This document shows, piece after piece, positions 34,580-43,568 of a stretch of 47,158 bases of DNA (position 1 is its first letter; each line of letters begins with the position of its first letter). The stretch is from Erysipelotrichaceae bacterium UBA1783. GTDB taxonomy: Bacteria; Bacillota_I; Bacilli_A; Erysipelotrichales; Erysipelotrichaceae. The stretch is from positions 4,453-51,610 of the forward strand of contig DCGH01000041.1 of assembly GCA_002315205.1 (NCBI GenBank). The letters run 5' to 3'. The notes under the pieces were generated by a model. The model was not told the DNA's origin. It saw nothing but the letters and a program-made list of their open reading frames with translations, and did not search any database. The translations under genes and the position numbers were made by a program.

Positions 34580-35170
34580 TTACCTCCTTTTTAGCTGTAG
34601 CTTATTGCATTCAAATCTTCCACTTGTTGTGAAAGCTTGAATATATTCATTAGATTTTGCTCTTGCAGCGATATGCTGCTGACTTGCTTGTTCCATTCCT
34701 GGGAAGTCATTGACTCTGAAACGAATCTTTTTAAACTGACAACCCTTTAAACGAATCTCAAAATAAACATCAATACAATCTGTACCCTTATATTTTTCAT
34801 CCATAAAGGCAACCTCTGAAATGGCTGATAAAGGTAAAACATCAGCATTTTCATCGATAATATCCTTCTTTGAAACTGTAAACAGATGATTTACAGTATC
34901 AATATATAAAGAAAATTTTCCCTTTACGATTACATCAGGATGAAAGGCTTCAAGATTTTGATGATTCTGCTCTCTATAAACCAGGTGATTCTTTGCCTGA
35001 TTGGCATTTAATTTACTGATTTCCTTATCTGTTAACCATACAGAGGCAAGCTGTGCACAATCTCTGCACATTGTGCCATCAATTAGTGGCTTATTGCCAA
35101 AAAGGGTAAGAGTTTTACCACAGATTGCACATACGCCATCCTGTTGAGGCTGTAAAACCTGAATTTCCAT
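34580..35170 (-). CDS. Zinc-ribbon (DUF4428-like) protein
   Basis: 196-residue cytoplasmic protein. An N-terminal zinc ribbon is formed by CAICG (about residues 14-18) and MCRDC (about 34-38), in the style of DUF4428. A second domain (about 85-180) has SLYIDTVNHLFTVSK and AISEVAFMDEKYKG, resembling a PH-like beta fold. The ribosome site is AGGGGGAAT, behind an extended -10 TGATATTAT. It is the first gene of the C11 protease operon. Confidence 0.7.
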   Translation of the reverse strand: MEIQVLQPQQDGVCAICGKTLTLFGNKPLIDGTMCRDCAQLASVWLTDKEISKLNANQAKNHLVYREQNHQNLEAFHPDVIVKGKFSLYIDTVNHLFTVSKKDIIDENADVLPLSAISEVAFMDEKYKGTDCIDVYFEIRLKGCQFKKIRFRVNDFPGMEQASQQHIAARAKSNEYIQAFTTSGRFECNKLQLKRR

Positions 35171-35289
35171 ATTATTCCCCCTAACTATTTACATAATAAT
35201 ATCACAAAAACAGGTAGATAATTAATAATATTTTATCGAACTATAAAATAAAAAAGTGGCATAGCCAATTCATTATTCAAAAATATTTT

Positions 35290-35868
35290 TTAAACAGATT
35301 TTTCCTGATTTTGGGTATCTAATTGACGTTTCACCTTACAAGGATTTCCAGCAGCTAAGGTATTTGCAGGAATATCCTTCACAACGACGCTACCTGCAGC
35401 AATAACGCAATTGTCGCCAATAGTAACACCAGGACAAATGACACAATTAGCACCAAACCAAACGTTATTTCCTACAGTAATAGGCTTATAGATTTGTTTG
35501 TTTTCTAATCTCATTGCTGGATCTGTTGCATGATTTGGTGTAACAAAGCAGCAATTGGGGCCAATAGAGACAGTATCACCAAAGGTGATTTCACCACCAT
35601 CAATCATCGTGCAGTTATAGTTGGCAAAGAAATTGTTTCCTAGATGAATGTGACTGCCATAATCACAATAAAATGGGGAATTAATATGATAGCTTCCCTT
35701 AATATCAGTAATCATACTACGAATGATTTCATCGCGTTTCTCTTCTTCACAAGGTGGCAACTGATTTAATTGGAAACAAAGATTTTGAGCACGATCTCTT
35801 TCCACCTTTAGCTCTAAAGAGCCACGAGTAAACCACATACCAGCTAATGCCTTTTCTTTTTCGTTCAT
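35290..35868 (-). CDS. Maltose/galactoside O-acetyltransferase family protein
   Basis: 192-residue left-handed beta-helix acetyltransferase of the LacA/Maa/NodL group, which moves acetyl from CoA to a sugar hydroxyl. The N-terminal Mac domain starts EKALAGMWFTRG. Hexapeptide turns follow (IHLGNNFFANYNCTMIDGGE, VGNNVWFGANCVICPGVTIG), with the catalytic His in VTPNHATDP and the closing AAGNPCKVKR. The true sugar is unknown. Ribosome site AAAGGAG, 1 base after the preceding gene. Confidence 0.88.
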   Translation of the reverse strand: MNEKEKALAGMWFTRGSLELKVERDRAQNLCFQLNQLPPCEEEKRDEIIRSMITDIKGSYHINSPFYCDYGSHIHLGNNFFANYNCTMIDGGEITFGDTVSIGPNCCFVTPNHATDPAMRLENKQIYKPITVGNNVWFGANCVICPGVTIGDNCVIAAGSVVVKDIPANTLAAGNPCKVKRQLDTQNQEKSV

Positions 35869-35869
35869 T

Positions 35870-36256
35870 TTATTCTCCTTTGATTATAGTATTAACTATT
35901 TCATCTAGTTCCTTTTTAAATTGATGATAACCTTCTGGATAGCAATTACTGCCAATAGCCATCATATTACAATCACTAATGGTCATTTTTACCATAAATC
36001 CATCACCATCGCAGCAATCAGGGTCTTCTTCATGAAATCCAGCCCAGCCTTCAACATTGTATTGATTAAGAATGCTGAGAATACATTCCATTTGTAATGA
36101 GGTCAGAGCAACCTCAACAGAATCAGCACAAGTCATAGAATTATAACTAAGTTGGAATCCATCTTCTGTTTTACTAAGCTCATAACTGTAATCTGTTTCA
36201 GCCATCACAAAGCTATAATGAAAACTAAAATGATTTAAATTATCGACAGTAATCAT
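35870..36256 (-). CDS. Hypothetical acidic protein
   Basis: 128 residues, no signal or membrane segment. It reads as alternating strands: FHYSFVMAETDYSYELSKTE, QLSYNSMTCADSV, then GWAGFHEEDPDCCDGDGFMV and YHQFKKELDEIVNTI. Six Cys and many Asp/Glu hint at a metal site, but I know no family. It has a GGAGGT ribosome site and is co-transcribed with the acetyltransferase, 1 base apart. Confidence 0.65.
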   Translation of the reverse strand: MITVDNLNHFSFHYSFVMAETDYSYELSKTEDGFQLSYNSMTCADSVEVALTSLQMECILSILNQYNVEGWAGFHEEDPDCCDGDGFMVKMTISDCNMMAIGSNCYPEGYHQFKKELDEIVNTIIKGE

Positions 36257-36307
36257 GGAAAGACCTCCTAATATATAGAAGAATTATATCATTTTATACA
36301 AAAGAAA

Positions 36308-36325
36308 AATGAGCGAATGCTCATT
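36308..36325 (-). terminator. Terminator after the aminopeptidase gene
   Basis: AATGAGC (36308-36314) pairs with GCTCATT (36319-36325) around GAAT. On the minus strand a T-rich run follows. Confidence 0.82.
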
Positions 36326-36329
36326 CTTT

Positions 36330-37403
36330 CTATAAATCTAAAATAATTGGTTCTTTAGAAAAGTGATTTAATACCTGTGCTCCATCCTTTTGGCAGATGA
36401 CTAAATCTTCAATTCTAACACCAGCATAGCCTGGAATATAAATTCCTGGTTCAATAGAGAAGCACATACCTTCTTCAATAACTACTTCATCTGAAGCTGA
36501 CACATCATATCCCTCATGAACCTCTAAGCCAATACCATGACCTAAACGATGAGTAAAGTATTGACCATAGCCTCTTTCAGCAATGTAATTTCTAGCTACA
36601 GCATCAATTTCTTTAAACTTCATGCCAGGCTTAATTGCTTTTTCTGCTTCAATGTTTGCGTTTTTAACAATATCATAGATTTCAAAAGCTTTAGATCCCT
36701 TTTGTAAGAAGGTTCTAGTCATATCTGAGCAATATCCATGATATTGGCTACCCATATCAATTAGTACAGCATCACCCTTTTTTAAAACAGTATCATCAGA
36801 AACATGATGAGGATCCGCAGCATTTGCACCAAAGCCGACGATAGCGTCGAAGCTGACAGGTTCACCAGTCTTCTTCTCAAATAGCTCCATTAGCTTGTTA
36901 TAGATATCCTTTTCTGTAACACCTAGATGAATAAAAGGAATAATTTCGCCCATTACAGCATCATTATCCAAAGAAGCTTGAACCATTAGCTTTTGCTCTT
37001 CTGCATTTTTGATTGCTCTTTGATGAATCATTAATTTAGAACCATTGATGTATTTTGCATTAACAAGCTCCATTAATCTTAATAAAAATCCTGCAGTCCA
37101 ATTATTATCAATCGCAATGATATTACCATTAATATACTTAGAAACCACCTCTACAGAATCCTGGGTATCATTGAAGTAAACAACGGTATAGTTTTCAGAT
37201 TGATTTGCGGTGAATAGCTCATTGATAAACATGTAATTTTCACCGGTCTGATTTACTAGTAAAGCTAATAGTCTTTCTCCTGGATGAATGCGCATATCAG
37301 CAAAATAAACCAGATTATAGTAATCAGAAATGATAAGCTGGTCTACATTATTTTTCTTCATATTTTCGCGTAAAATTTCAATTTTAGTATTCATAAAGCT
37401 CAC
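36330..37403 (-). CDS. M24 Xaa-Pro aminopeptidase
   Basis: 357-residue metalloenzyme that removes the residue before an N-terminal proline. A creatinase-like N-domain (1-125) is followed by the pita-bread domain. All metal ligands are present: Asp in VLIDMGSQYHGYCSDMTRTF (two), His in HRLGHGIGLEVHEGY, Glu in EEGMCFSIEPGIYIPG and Glu in GVRIEDLV. PepP and PepQ cannot be told apart firmly from this. The ribosome site is AGAGGTGAG. Divergent from the MetRS-like gene. Confidence 0.92.
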   Translation of the reverse strand: MSFMNTKIEILRENMKKNNVDQLIISDYYNLVYFADMRIHPGERLLALLVNQTGENYMFINELFTANQSENYTVVYFNDTQDSVEVVSKYINGNIIAIDNNWTAGFLLRLMELVNAKYINGSKLMIHQRAIKNAEEQKLMVQASLDNDAVMGEIIPFIHLGVTEKDIYNKLMELFEKKTGEPVSFDAIVGFGANAADPHHVSDDTVLKKGDAVLIDMGSQYHGYCSDMTRTFLQKGSKAFEIYDIVKNANIEAEKAIKPGMKFKEIDAVARNYIAERGYGQYFTHRLGHGIGLEVHEGYDVSASDEVVIEEGMCFSIEPGIYIPGYAGVRIEDLVICQKDGAQVLNHFSKEPIILDL

Positions 37404-37462
37404 CTCTTGATAATTTATTATACAACTATTTAATTACTCGTTTCTATTGAATTGTTTTATGA

Positions 37463-37468
37463 TATAAT
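37463..37468 (+). promoter_or_regulatory. -10 element of the MetRS-gltX run
   Basis: TATAAT preceded by TGA, giving an extended -10 (TGATATAAT). It lies 30 bases before the start codon. No T-box or other leader fits in the short gap. Confidence 0.6.
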
Positions 37469-37497
37469 TTATTAGTTATAAAAGGGGGATTTTCATT

Positions 37498-39483
37498 ATG
37501 GCACGTCCTAATTTTCCTAAAAGAGCAATTATCACAGGTGGTATGCCTTATGGTAATAAGCAGTTACACTTCGGACATGTAGGTGGTATGTTTGTACACG
37601 CCGATGTTTTTGCTAGATTTATGAGAGACAGAATTGGTAAAGAAAACGTTATTTTCGTTTCTGGAACAGACTGCTATGGTTCACCAATTGCTGAAGGCTA
37701 TAGAAAGAAGTGCGCAAGCGAAGGCTGCTACACTGGTACAATTGAAGATTATGTAAGAGCAAATCACGATGCTCAAGAAAAGACATTAAAGGATTATGAA
37801 ATTTCATTAGATATCTTTGGTGCTTCTGGCTTAGATGATACTAAGATTATTCACCAGCAATATACAAATGAATTTATCACAAATCTATATAAAAATGGCT
37901 GGTTAGAAAAGATGGTTTCTAAGCAGTTCTATGATACAAAGGCAAATTGCTTCTTAAATGGCAGACAGGTAGTTGGTAAGTGTCCAATCGAAAACTGTCA
38001 ATCAGAAAAGGGCTACGCTGATGAATGTGATTTAGGCCATCAATACATGCCTGAGGACTTAATCGATCCAAAGAGTACATTAACTGGTGAAAAGCCAGAA
38101 ATGAGAGATGTAGTAAACTGGTATTTCAAGCTAACTGAAGCTAATGATAAGCTAGTTGAATATGTAAATAAGATTTCTTGTCAGCCAAACGTTAGAAGAA
38201 TTGTTTGGGAAACAATGAAGGAGTCATTAGGTGCTCCAGTTATCTATGTAAAAAAGGATGGATTAGAGACCTACAAGGAAATCGCGCATAAGCTACCTAA
38301 GCATACTCATTCTGATTTAGAAAATATTAAGGGTGGAAGCTTCACTATTGAATTTGAAAAGCTAACTGATAGAGAAGTTGCCTGTCCAATTCTAACAGAA
38401 AACAATATCAGATATAGAACTGGCAAGACTCTAGTTCCATTCAGATTAACTGGTAACATTGAATGGGGCGTTAAGGCACCATCATTAGAGGGTGAAGAAG
38501 GATTAACAGTTTGGGTATGGCCAGAAAGCTTATGGGCTCCTATCAGCTTTACTAAGGCTTATATGAAACGTAATGGTAAGGGTGAGGATGCCTGGAAGGA
38601 TTATTGGTGTGACCCAGAGGCTGGTGTATTCCAGTTTATTGGTCAGGATAATATTTACTTCTATGGTGTTGCCCAGATGCCAATGTTTATGGCTCAAAGT
38701 GGTCATGAATTGCAGCCAGAACGTAAGAAGGGTGAATTATGCTTGCCTACTTTAGTAGCGAACCATCACATCCTGTTCTTAGATAAGAAGGCTTCTTCTT
38801 CAGGTGCAGTAAAGCCACCAATGGCAGCTGATTTATTAAACTACTATACCGCTGAACAGCTAAGAGCTCATTTCTTAGGCTTAGCATTATCAAATAAGTC
38901 AGTAAGCTTTATGCCAAAGCCATTAAACCCAACAGCTAATGAAAAGGAACCTGATCCAGTATTAGCACAGGGTAATTTATTTACAAATGTATTAAACAGA
39001 TTAGTTAGAAGCTGCTTCTATAGTGCACAGAAATACTATGATGGATGCTTACCATTCGGTACAGTTTCACCAGAGGTAAAGAAGGAAGCAGAAGAGACAA
39101 TCTTAAAGTATGAAAACTGTATGTATCGTTTTGAATTACATCAGATTTCAAATATTTTAGACACATATATCAGACAGGCAAATAAGTACTGGGCAAGAAA
39201 TATTGCTGCAGCAGATAAGAACAATGATGATGCATTAAGACTACAGACTGTTGTTGATGCATTCTATATGGTAAGAGTAGCGACAGTATTATCACATCCA
39301 GTAGTTCCTTCAGGAACTGAAAAGACTGTTGATTATATGAACTTCTCTGAAGATTTCTTCAGCTGGGATCACATCTTTGAGGACAACTATTTCTTCATGG
39401 GTGATGATAAGACTAGTCATAAGCTAAAGGAATTAAAGGAAAAGGAAGACTTCTATGCTAAGCATCCAAGTCAGTTTATGTAA
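37498..39483 (+). CDS. metG: Methionyl-tRNA synthetase-like class I enzyme with altered KMSKS loop
   Basis: 661 residues with MetRS layout. The HIGH site is KQLHFGHVGG. Metal-knuckle-like Cys residues lie in KCPIENC and YADECDLGH. VWVWPESLWAPISF and FIGQDNIYFYGVAQMP line the catalytic core. The KMSKS loop reads LFLDKKASSSGAVKPP, so the second lysine is lost. A helical anticodon domain (about 490-640) has NVLNRLVRSC. There is no C-terminal EMAP-type domain. It may be the organism's only MetRS with a divergent loop, or a paralogue. It lies 18 bases before gltX, without a T-box. Confidence 0.78.
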   Translation: MARPNFPKRAIITGGMPYGNKQLHFGHVGGMFVHADVFARFMRDRIGKENVIFVSGTDCYGSPIAEGYRKKCASEGCYTGTIEDYVRANHDAQEKTLKDYEISLDIFGASGLDDTKIIHQQYTNEFITNLYKNGWLEKMVSKQFYDTKANCFLNGRQVVGKCPIENCQSEKGYADECDLGHQYMPEDLIDPKSTLTGEKPEMRDVVNWYFKLTEANDKLVEYVNKISCQPNVRRIVWETMKESLGAPVIYVKKDGLETYKEIAHKLPKHTHSDLENIKGGSFTIEFEKLTDREVACPILTENNIRYRTGKTLVPFRLTGNIEWGVKAPSLEGEEGLTVWVWPESLWAPISFTKAYMKRNGKGEDAWKDYWCDPEAGVFQFIGQDNIYFYGVAQMPMFMAQSGHELQPERKKGELCLPTLVANHHILFLDKKASSSGAVKPPMAADLLNYYTAEQLRAHFLGLALSNKSVSFMPKPLNPTANEKEPDPVLAQGNLFTNVLNRLVRSCFYSAQKYYDGCLPFGTVSPEVKKEAEETILKYENCMYRFELHQISNILDTYIRQANKYWARNIAAADKNNDDALRLQTVVDAFYMVRVATVLSHPVVPSGTEKTVDYMNFSEDFFSWDHIFEDNYFFMGDDKTSHKLKELKEKEDFYAKHPSQFM

Positions 39484-39501
39484 TTAATTTGAGGTTGAAA
39501 T

Positions 39502-41145
39502 ATGGATTATCAGAAATTAGCAGATTTATTATATCCAAGCTTACAGCATGATACAGAATACTATATGAATCTATATCCTGCCAGAGAGCTACCAAAGGGT
39601 GCTGAGGTATTAAGAATGGCACCATCTCCTACTGGATTTATCCATCTAGGAAACTTATATGGCGCATTAGCAGATGAAAGAATTGCTCACCAGAGTGGTG
39701 GTAAGTTCTTCTTAAGAATTGAGGATACCGATTTAAAGCGTAAGGTAGATGGTGCAGTAGAAGCAGTTATTAATTGCTTCGACTATTTCCAGATTTACTT
39801 TGATGAGGGTGCAGAGCACACTCCAGAGGGTAACTATGGTCCATACTACCAGAGACAGAGAGCCGATATCTATCAGACCTTTGCTAAAAAGCTAATCGCA
39901 GAAGGTAAGGCTTATCCTTGCTTCTGTACAGAGGAAGAGCTAAACGAAATCAGAGAGCAGCAGACAGCTTTAAATGAAGGCACTGGCTACTATGGTAAGT
40001 GGGCTAAATATAGAGATTGCTCTGTAGAAGAGGTTGAAAAACACTTAAAGAATGGTGAACCATTCGTTGTAAGAATGAAGTCAATGGGTGATCCTGAAAA
40101 GGAACACATCTTCCATGATGAAATCAAGGGAGATATTACTGTTCATGAAAACAATCAGGATGTTGTATTAATTAAGACAGATGGTATTCCAACATATCAT
40201 TTTGCTCATGCCATTGATGATACCTTAATGCATACAACAACAGTATTAAGAGGTGAAGAATGGTTAGGTACTCTTCCTGTTCATATTGAATTATTCGATA
40301 TGCTAGGATTTAAGCGTCCTAAGTTTGCTCATACAACTGTTTTAATGAAGATTGATGAAACAGGTACAAAGAGAAAGCTTTCTAAGAGAAAGGATCCAGA
40401 GCTATCATTAGATTATTACAGACAGCTAGGTTATCATCCTTATGCTGTAAAGCTATATCTAATGACAATCTTAAACTCTAACTTTGAGCAATGGTTCCTA
40501 AAGAATCCTGATACTAATTTAGAGCAGTTCAAGTTCTCTTTTGATAAGATGGGTACTTCAGGTGCATTATTTGACTTAGAAAAGCTAAACAATATTTCTA
40601 AGACTCATTTATCAAAATTCTCATTAGAGGAAATGAAGGACTTCCTAAAGAAGTTTGTTAAGACATACCATGCAGATAAGTACGATATGTACTTTGGTAA
40701 TGAAGCATTCCTTGATCAGGTTCTTTCATTAGGTATGGGTATGAATTTAAAGAAGAGAAGAAAGGATTATATCTATGCTTCTCAGATTTTAGAATCCATT
40801 GACTTATACTTCAACTACAATATCGTAGATGAGTTTAAGTACGATAATGAAACTGTAAAGACCTTATTAAATCAGTTCCTAGCAAGCTATGATCATAGCG
40901 ATGATAATGCTGGCTGGTTTGAAAAGGTTAAGGTTTTATCAGAAAATAACGGCTATACAAGTGACATGAAGGCTTATAAGGCAAATCCAGAGGCTTATAA
41001 GGGTAGCGTTGCTGATGTTTCTGAGGTTGTCAGAATAGCAGTAACTGGTCACAAGAATTCTCCAGATCTATGGTCTATTATGCAGATCTTAGGCGAAGAG
41101 GAATCTGTAGCTAGAATCAATAAGGCTTTAGAGGGGTTAAACTAA
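39502..41145 (+). CDS. gltX: Glutamyl-tRNA synthetase
   Basis: 547-residue class I synthetase, somewhat longer than the usual 480-500. The HIGH site is APSPTGFIHLGNLYGAL, and the Glu-specific KFFLRIEDTDLKRK follows. The KMSKS loop is intact as KRKLSKRKDPELS. A C-terminal helical region (about 360-547) replaces the usual anticodon cage. The spelling of the loop and the two-step insertion between 130 and 200 look divergent from typical GltX. It shares a transcript with the MetRS-like gene; ribosome site GAGGTTG. Confidence 0.88.
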   Translation: MDYQKLADLLYPSLQHDTEYYMNLYPARELPKGAEVLRMAPSPTGFIHLGNLYGALADERIAHQSGGKFFLRIEDTDLKRKVDGAVEAVINCFDYFQIYFDEGAEHTPEGNYGPYYQRQRADIYQTFAKKLIAEGKAYPCFCTEEELNEIREQQTALNEGTGYYGKWAKYRDCSVEEVEKHLKNGEPFVVRMKSMGDPEKEHIFHDEIKGDITVHENNQDVVLIKTDGIPTYHFAHAIDDTLMHTTTVLRGEEWLGTLPVHIELFDMLGFKRPKFAHTTVLMKIDETGTKRKLSKRKDPELSLDYYRQLGYHPYAVKLYLMTILNSNFEQWFLKNPDTNLEQFKFSFDKMGTSGALFDLEKLNNISKTHLSKFSLEEMKDFLKKFVKTYHADKYDMYFGNEAFLDQVLSLGMGMNLKKRRKDYIYASQILESIDLYFNYNIVDEFKYDNETVKTLLNQFLASYDHSDDNAGWFEKVKVLSENNGYTSDMKAYKANPEAYKGSVADVSEVVRIAVTGHKNSPDLWSIMQILGEEESVARINKALEGLN

Positions 41146-41146
41146 A

Positions 41147-42166
41147 ATGCGTTATCCATCATTTTTAAAAAAGGATGGAACCATTGGGGTGATTGCCCCT
41201 TCTTTTGGAGTATCTGGATATCCATATGAGCCACAATATGAAAATGGTGTTAAAAAGCTAAAAAGATTAGGCTTAAAGATAAAAGAAGCAAAGCACATCA
41301 GAGGAATTGTTAAATGTGCCAGTGCCCCAGCAAAGGATAGAGCTAATGATGTCATGGAGATGTTTTTAGATCCAGAGGTTGATTTCATTATGTCTGTGGC
41401 TGGTGGAGAATTAATGAATCAGATTTTACCATATATTGATTTTAAGACATTATCTCATTGTGTTCCTAAATATGTAATGGGCTATTCTGATAATACCCAT
41501 CTGACATTTACTCTTCCAGTATTTGCTGATATGGCAGCCTTATATGGCAATCATGTTGGTGCTTTTGGACAGAGAAGATGGGATAATTCTGTGCAAGATG
41601 CGTACGACTTAATCACAGGTAAGAAATTAAGCTTTGAAAGCTATCCAAAATATGAAATTGAGGATAAGACAAAGGAAGCAGGCAAGGCTTTAAGTGGTTA
41701 TAATCTAACAGAAAAGGTAGAAATCAAAGCTATTGATAATGCTGAAGAAGTAAGTATGTCAGGTAGACTAATTGGTGGCTGCTTAGATTGCTTAGCTGGT
41801 ATGGTTGGTACACCATTTGGTAATATTGATGCATTCTTGGAAAAGTACAAGGAAGATGGCTTTATCTGGTTTATGGAGTCTTATTCCTATGATGTTGTTG
41901 GTGTTAATAGAGTATTAACACAGCTAAAGCAGGCAGGATGGTTCAAGTATTGTAAGGGATTTGTTTTCGGTAGACCAATCAATGGTGAGGATTTCATTGA
42001 CTTTACACAGGCAGACAGCTATGAACCATTAAAGGAATTCAATGTTCCAATTATTTATGGCTGTGATATTGGTCATATCCCTCCAAGATGGACCATTATT
42101 TCTGGTGCCTATGCAACAGTAACAAAGAAAGGTGATGTAGCTGAAATCAGCTATACCTTAAAATAA
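41147..42166 (+). CDS. S66 family serine peptidase (LD-carboxypeptidase/MccF-like)
   Basis: 339-residue cytoplasmic Ser-Glu-His peptidase. The nucleophile Ser is in VMGYSDNTHLTF. The Glu is in FIWFMESYSYD and the His in GCDIGHIPPRW. GTIGVIAPSFG and IMSVAGGELMNQILPYID are family signatures. S66 members either trim muropeptides (LdcA) or degrade aminoacyl-nucleotide antibiotics (MccF). The latter would fit its place behind two synthetase genes, but this is inference. It starts 1 base after gltX. Confidence 0.85.
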   Translation: MRYPSFLKKDGTIGVIAPSFGVSGYPYEPQYENGVKKLKRLGLKIKEAKHIRGIVKCASAPAKDRANDVMEMFLDPEVDFIMSVAGGELMNQILPYIDFKTLSHCVPKYVMGYSDNTHLTFTLPVFADMAALYGNHVGAFGQRRWDNSVQDAYDLITGKKLSFESYPKYEIEDKTKEAGKALSGYNLTEKVEIKAIDNAEEVSMSGRLIGGCLDCLAGMVGTPFGNIDAFLEKYKEDGFIWFMESYSYDVVGVNRVLTQLKQAGWFKYCKGFVFGRPINGEDFIDFTQADSYEPLKEFNVPIIYGCDIGHIPPRWTIISGAYATVTKKGDVAEISYTLK

Positions 42167-42804
42167 TGATCAAGGCAGTTTTATTTGATTTAGATGGTGT
42201 ATTGATTGATTCAGAATATCGTACATTAACCATTAAAAAGAATATGTTTGAGGAATATGGATTAGATTTAGGGGATGAAATCTATAATATCTTAGCCGGT
42301 TCTCAATTGGCGAAGATATTTACAAAGTTGTTTCCTGATTACCCTAATCCTGATGAGTTTTTAGAGGAATACCATCAAAGAGCCTATGTTAGAGTCAAGG
42401 TAGATTATGCCAAGCTGCAAATGAACAATGCATCTAAGCTTTTAAATGATTTAAAGCTTCAAAGCTATAGTATCGCATTAGTCACAGCGGCTGATCGTCC
42501 AAAGATAAGACAGGTTTTTGATGAAAATGGCTGGAATGATATTTTTGAGGTCATCGTATCCAGTGAAGATGGATATCCTAAAAAACCAGATAGTACTGTT
42601 TATAAGGTTGCAATGAAGGAATTAGGTATCTTACCTGAAGAGGCTATTATTGTTGAGGATTCCTTAACAGGGCTAAAGGCAGCAAAAGGCTCTGGAGCAA
42701 CAGTTATCTGTCGTAAGGAAAACAGATATTATGTTGATCAGAGTGGTGCAGATTATTATATTGATGATTTATTAGAGGTAGAGAAAATTCTACAGGAGAA
42801 ATAA
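42166..42804 (+). CDS. HAD-family phosphatase (beta-phosphoglucomutase-like)
   Basis: 212-residue HAD hydrolase with a C1 cap. Motif I is LFDLDGVLIDSE, motif II VTAADRPK, motif III near YPKKPDS, and motif IV IIVEDSLTGLKAAKGSGA. It acts on a small phosphorylated sugar or similar; the substrate cannot be read. The start overlaps the S66 stop by one base, and it is followed after 1 base by the SIS gene. Confidence 0.88.
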   Translation: MIKAVLFDLDGVLIDSEYRTLTIKKNMFEEYGLDLGDEIYNILAGSQLAKIFTKLFPDYPNPDEFLEEYHQRAYVRVKVDYAKLQMNNASKLLNDLKLQSYSIALVTAADRPKIRQVFDENGWNDIFEVIVSSEDGYPKKPDSTVYKVAMKELGILPEEAIIVEDSLTGLKAAKGSGATVICRKENRYYVDQSGADYYIDDLLEVEKILQEK

Positions 42805-42805
42805 T

Positions 42806-43507
42806 ATGAATAAGGTTTTTACTAAAATAGAGGAATTATTAAAGGAAATCGATGAAACTCAGAAGGAAAATATCGAGGTAGTTTCTGATGCTATGGTACA
42901 ATGCATTGAAAATGGTGGTATTATCCAGGCCTTTGGATCAGGCCATTCGTATGGTTCTGCTTTAGAGCTAACTCATAGAGCTGGTGGCTTTATTCCAACA
43001 AAGAATATTAAGGAACCAGCATTAGGCGCATATGAATCTGTAGAGGGTGTTGGTACTGTCTTTATGAAAAAGGTAGATGTCAGAGAACATGATATGGTAT
43101 TTGTGATTTCCAATTCAGGCAGAAATCCTTTACCAATTGAAATTGCTTTAGCAGCCAAGAAAAAGGGCGGAACTGTCGTTACAGTATCTTCTATTGAAGC
43201 CAGCAAGCAATTGACAAGTAAGCATTCTTCAGGTAAAAATCTATATCAGGTTGGTGATTACAATCTGGATAATCGTTGTCCAATGGGTGATTCAGCCATT
43301 GAAGTAGAAGGATTGGATTATAAGATTTGTGGTATGTCTGCTATTGTTACAAATGCTTTATTAGAAGCAATCGTATGCAGAGCAGCAGAGAAAATGGTTG
43401 CTAAGGGTATTACTCCACCAATGTATAAATCACAGAATATTGATGGTGGAAGAGAATTCAACGAGAATCTTGAAAAACAATACATCGAAAGATTAAACCG
43501 TTATTAA
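42806..43507 (+). CDS. SIS-domain sugar-phosphate binding protein (UPF0309-like)
   Basis: 233-residue protein with one SIS domain: IIQAFGSGHSYGSALELTHRAGG, then VFVISNSGRNPLPIEIALAAKKKGG and VTVSSIEASKQL. The family binds phosphosugars as isomerase or regulator; UPF0309 members are cytoplasmic and of uncertain reaction. It is the last gene before a terminator. Together with the HAD phosphatase it suggests amino-sugar handling. Confidence 0.85.
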   Translation: MNKVFTKIEELLKEIDETQKENIEVVSDAMVQCIENGGIIQAFGSGHSYGSALELTHRAGGFIPTKNIKEPALGAYESVEGVGTVFMKKVDVREHDMVFVISNSGRNPLPIEIALAAKKKGGTVVTVSSIEASKQLTSKHSSGKNLYQVGDYNLDNRCPMGDSAIEVEGLDYKICGMSAIVTNALLEAIVCRAAEKMVAKGITPPMYKSQNIDGGREFNENLEKQYIERLNRY

Positions 43508-43529
43508 GCAGGAATTTCCTGCTTTTTTG
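43507..43529 (+). terminator. Terminator after the SIS gene
   Basis: AGCAGGAA and TTCCTGCT pair almost without a loop and are followed by a T run. Confidence 0.88.
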
Positions 43530-43542
43530 TTATTAAATAAGA

Positions 43543-43548
43543 TATAAT
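43543..43548 (+). promoter_or_regulatory. -10 element of the hydrolase-ADP-ribosylglycohydrolase unit
   Basis: Perfect TATAAT, 20 bases before the ATG at 43569 and directly after the SIS terminator. A weak -35 only. Confidence 0.6.
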
Positions 43549-43568
43549 TGAACTATGAGGTAATTGAT

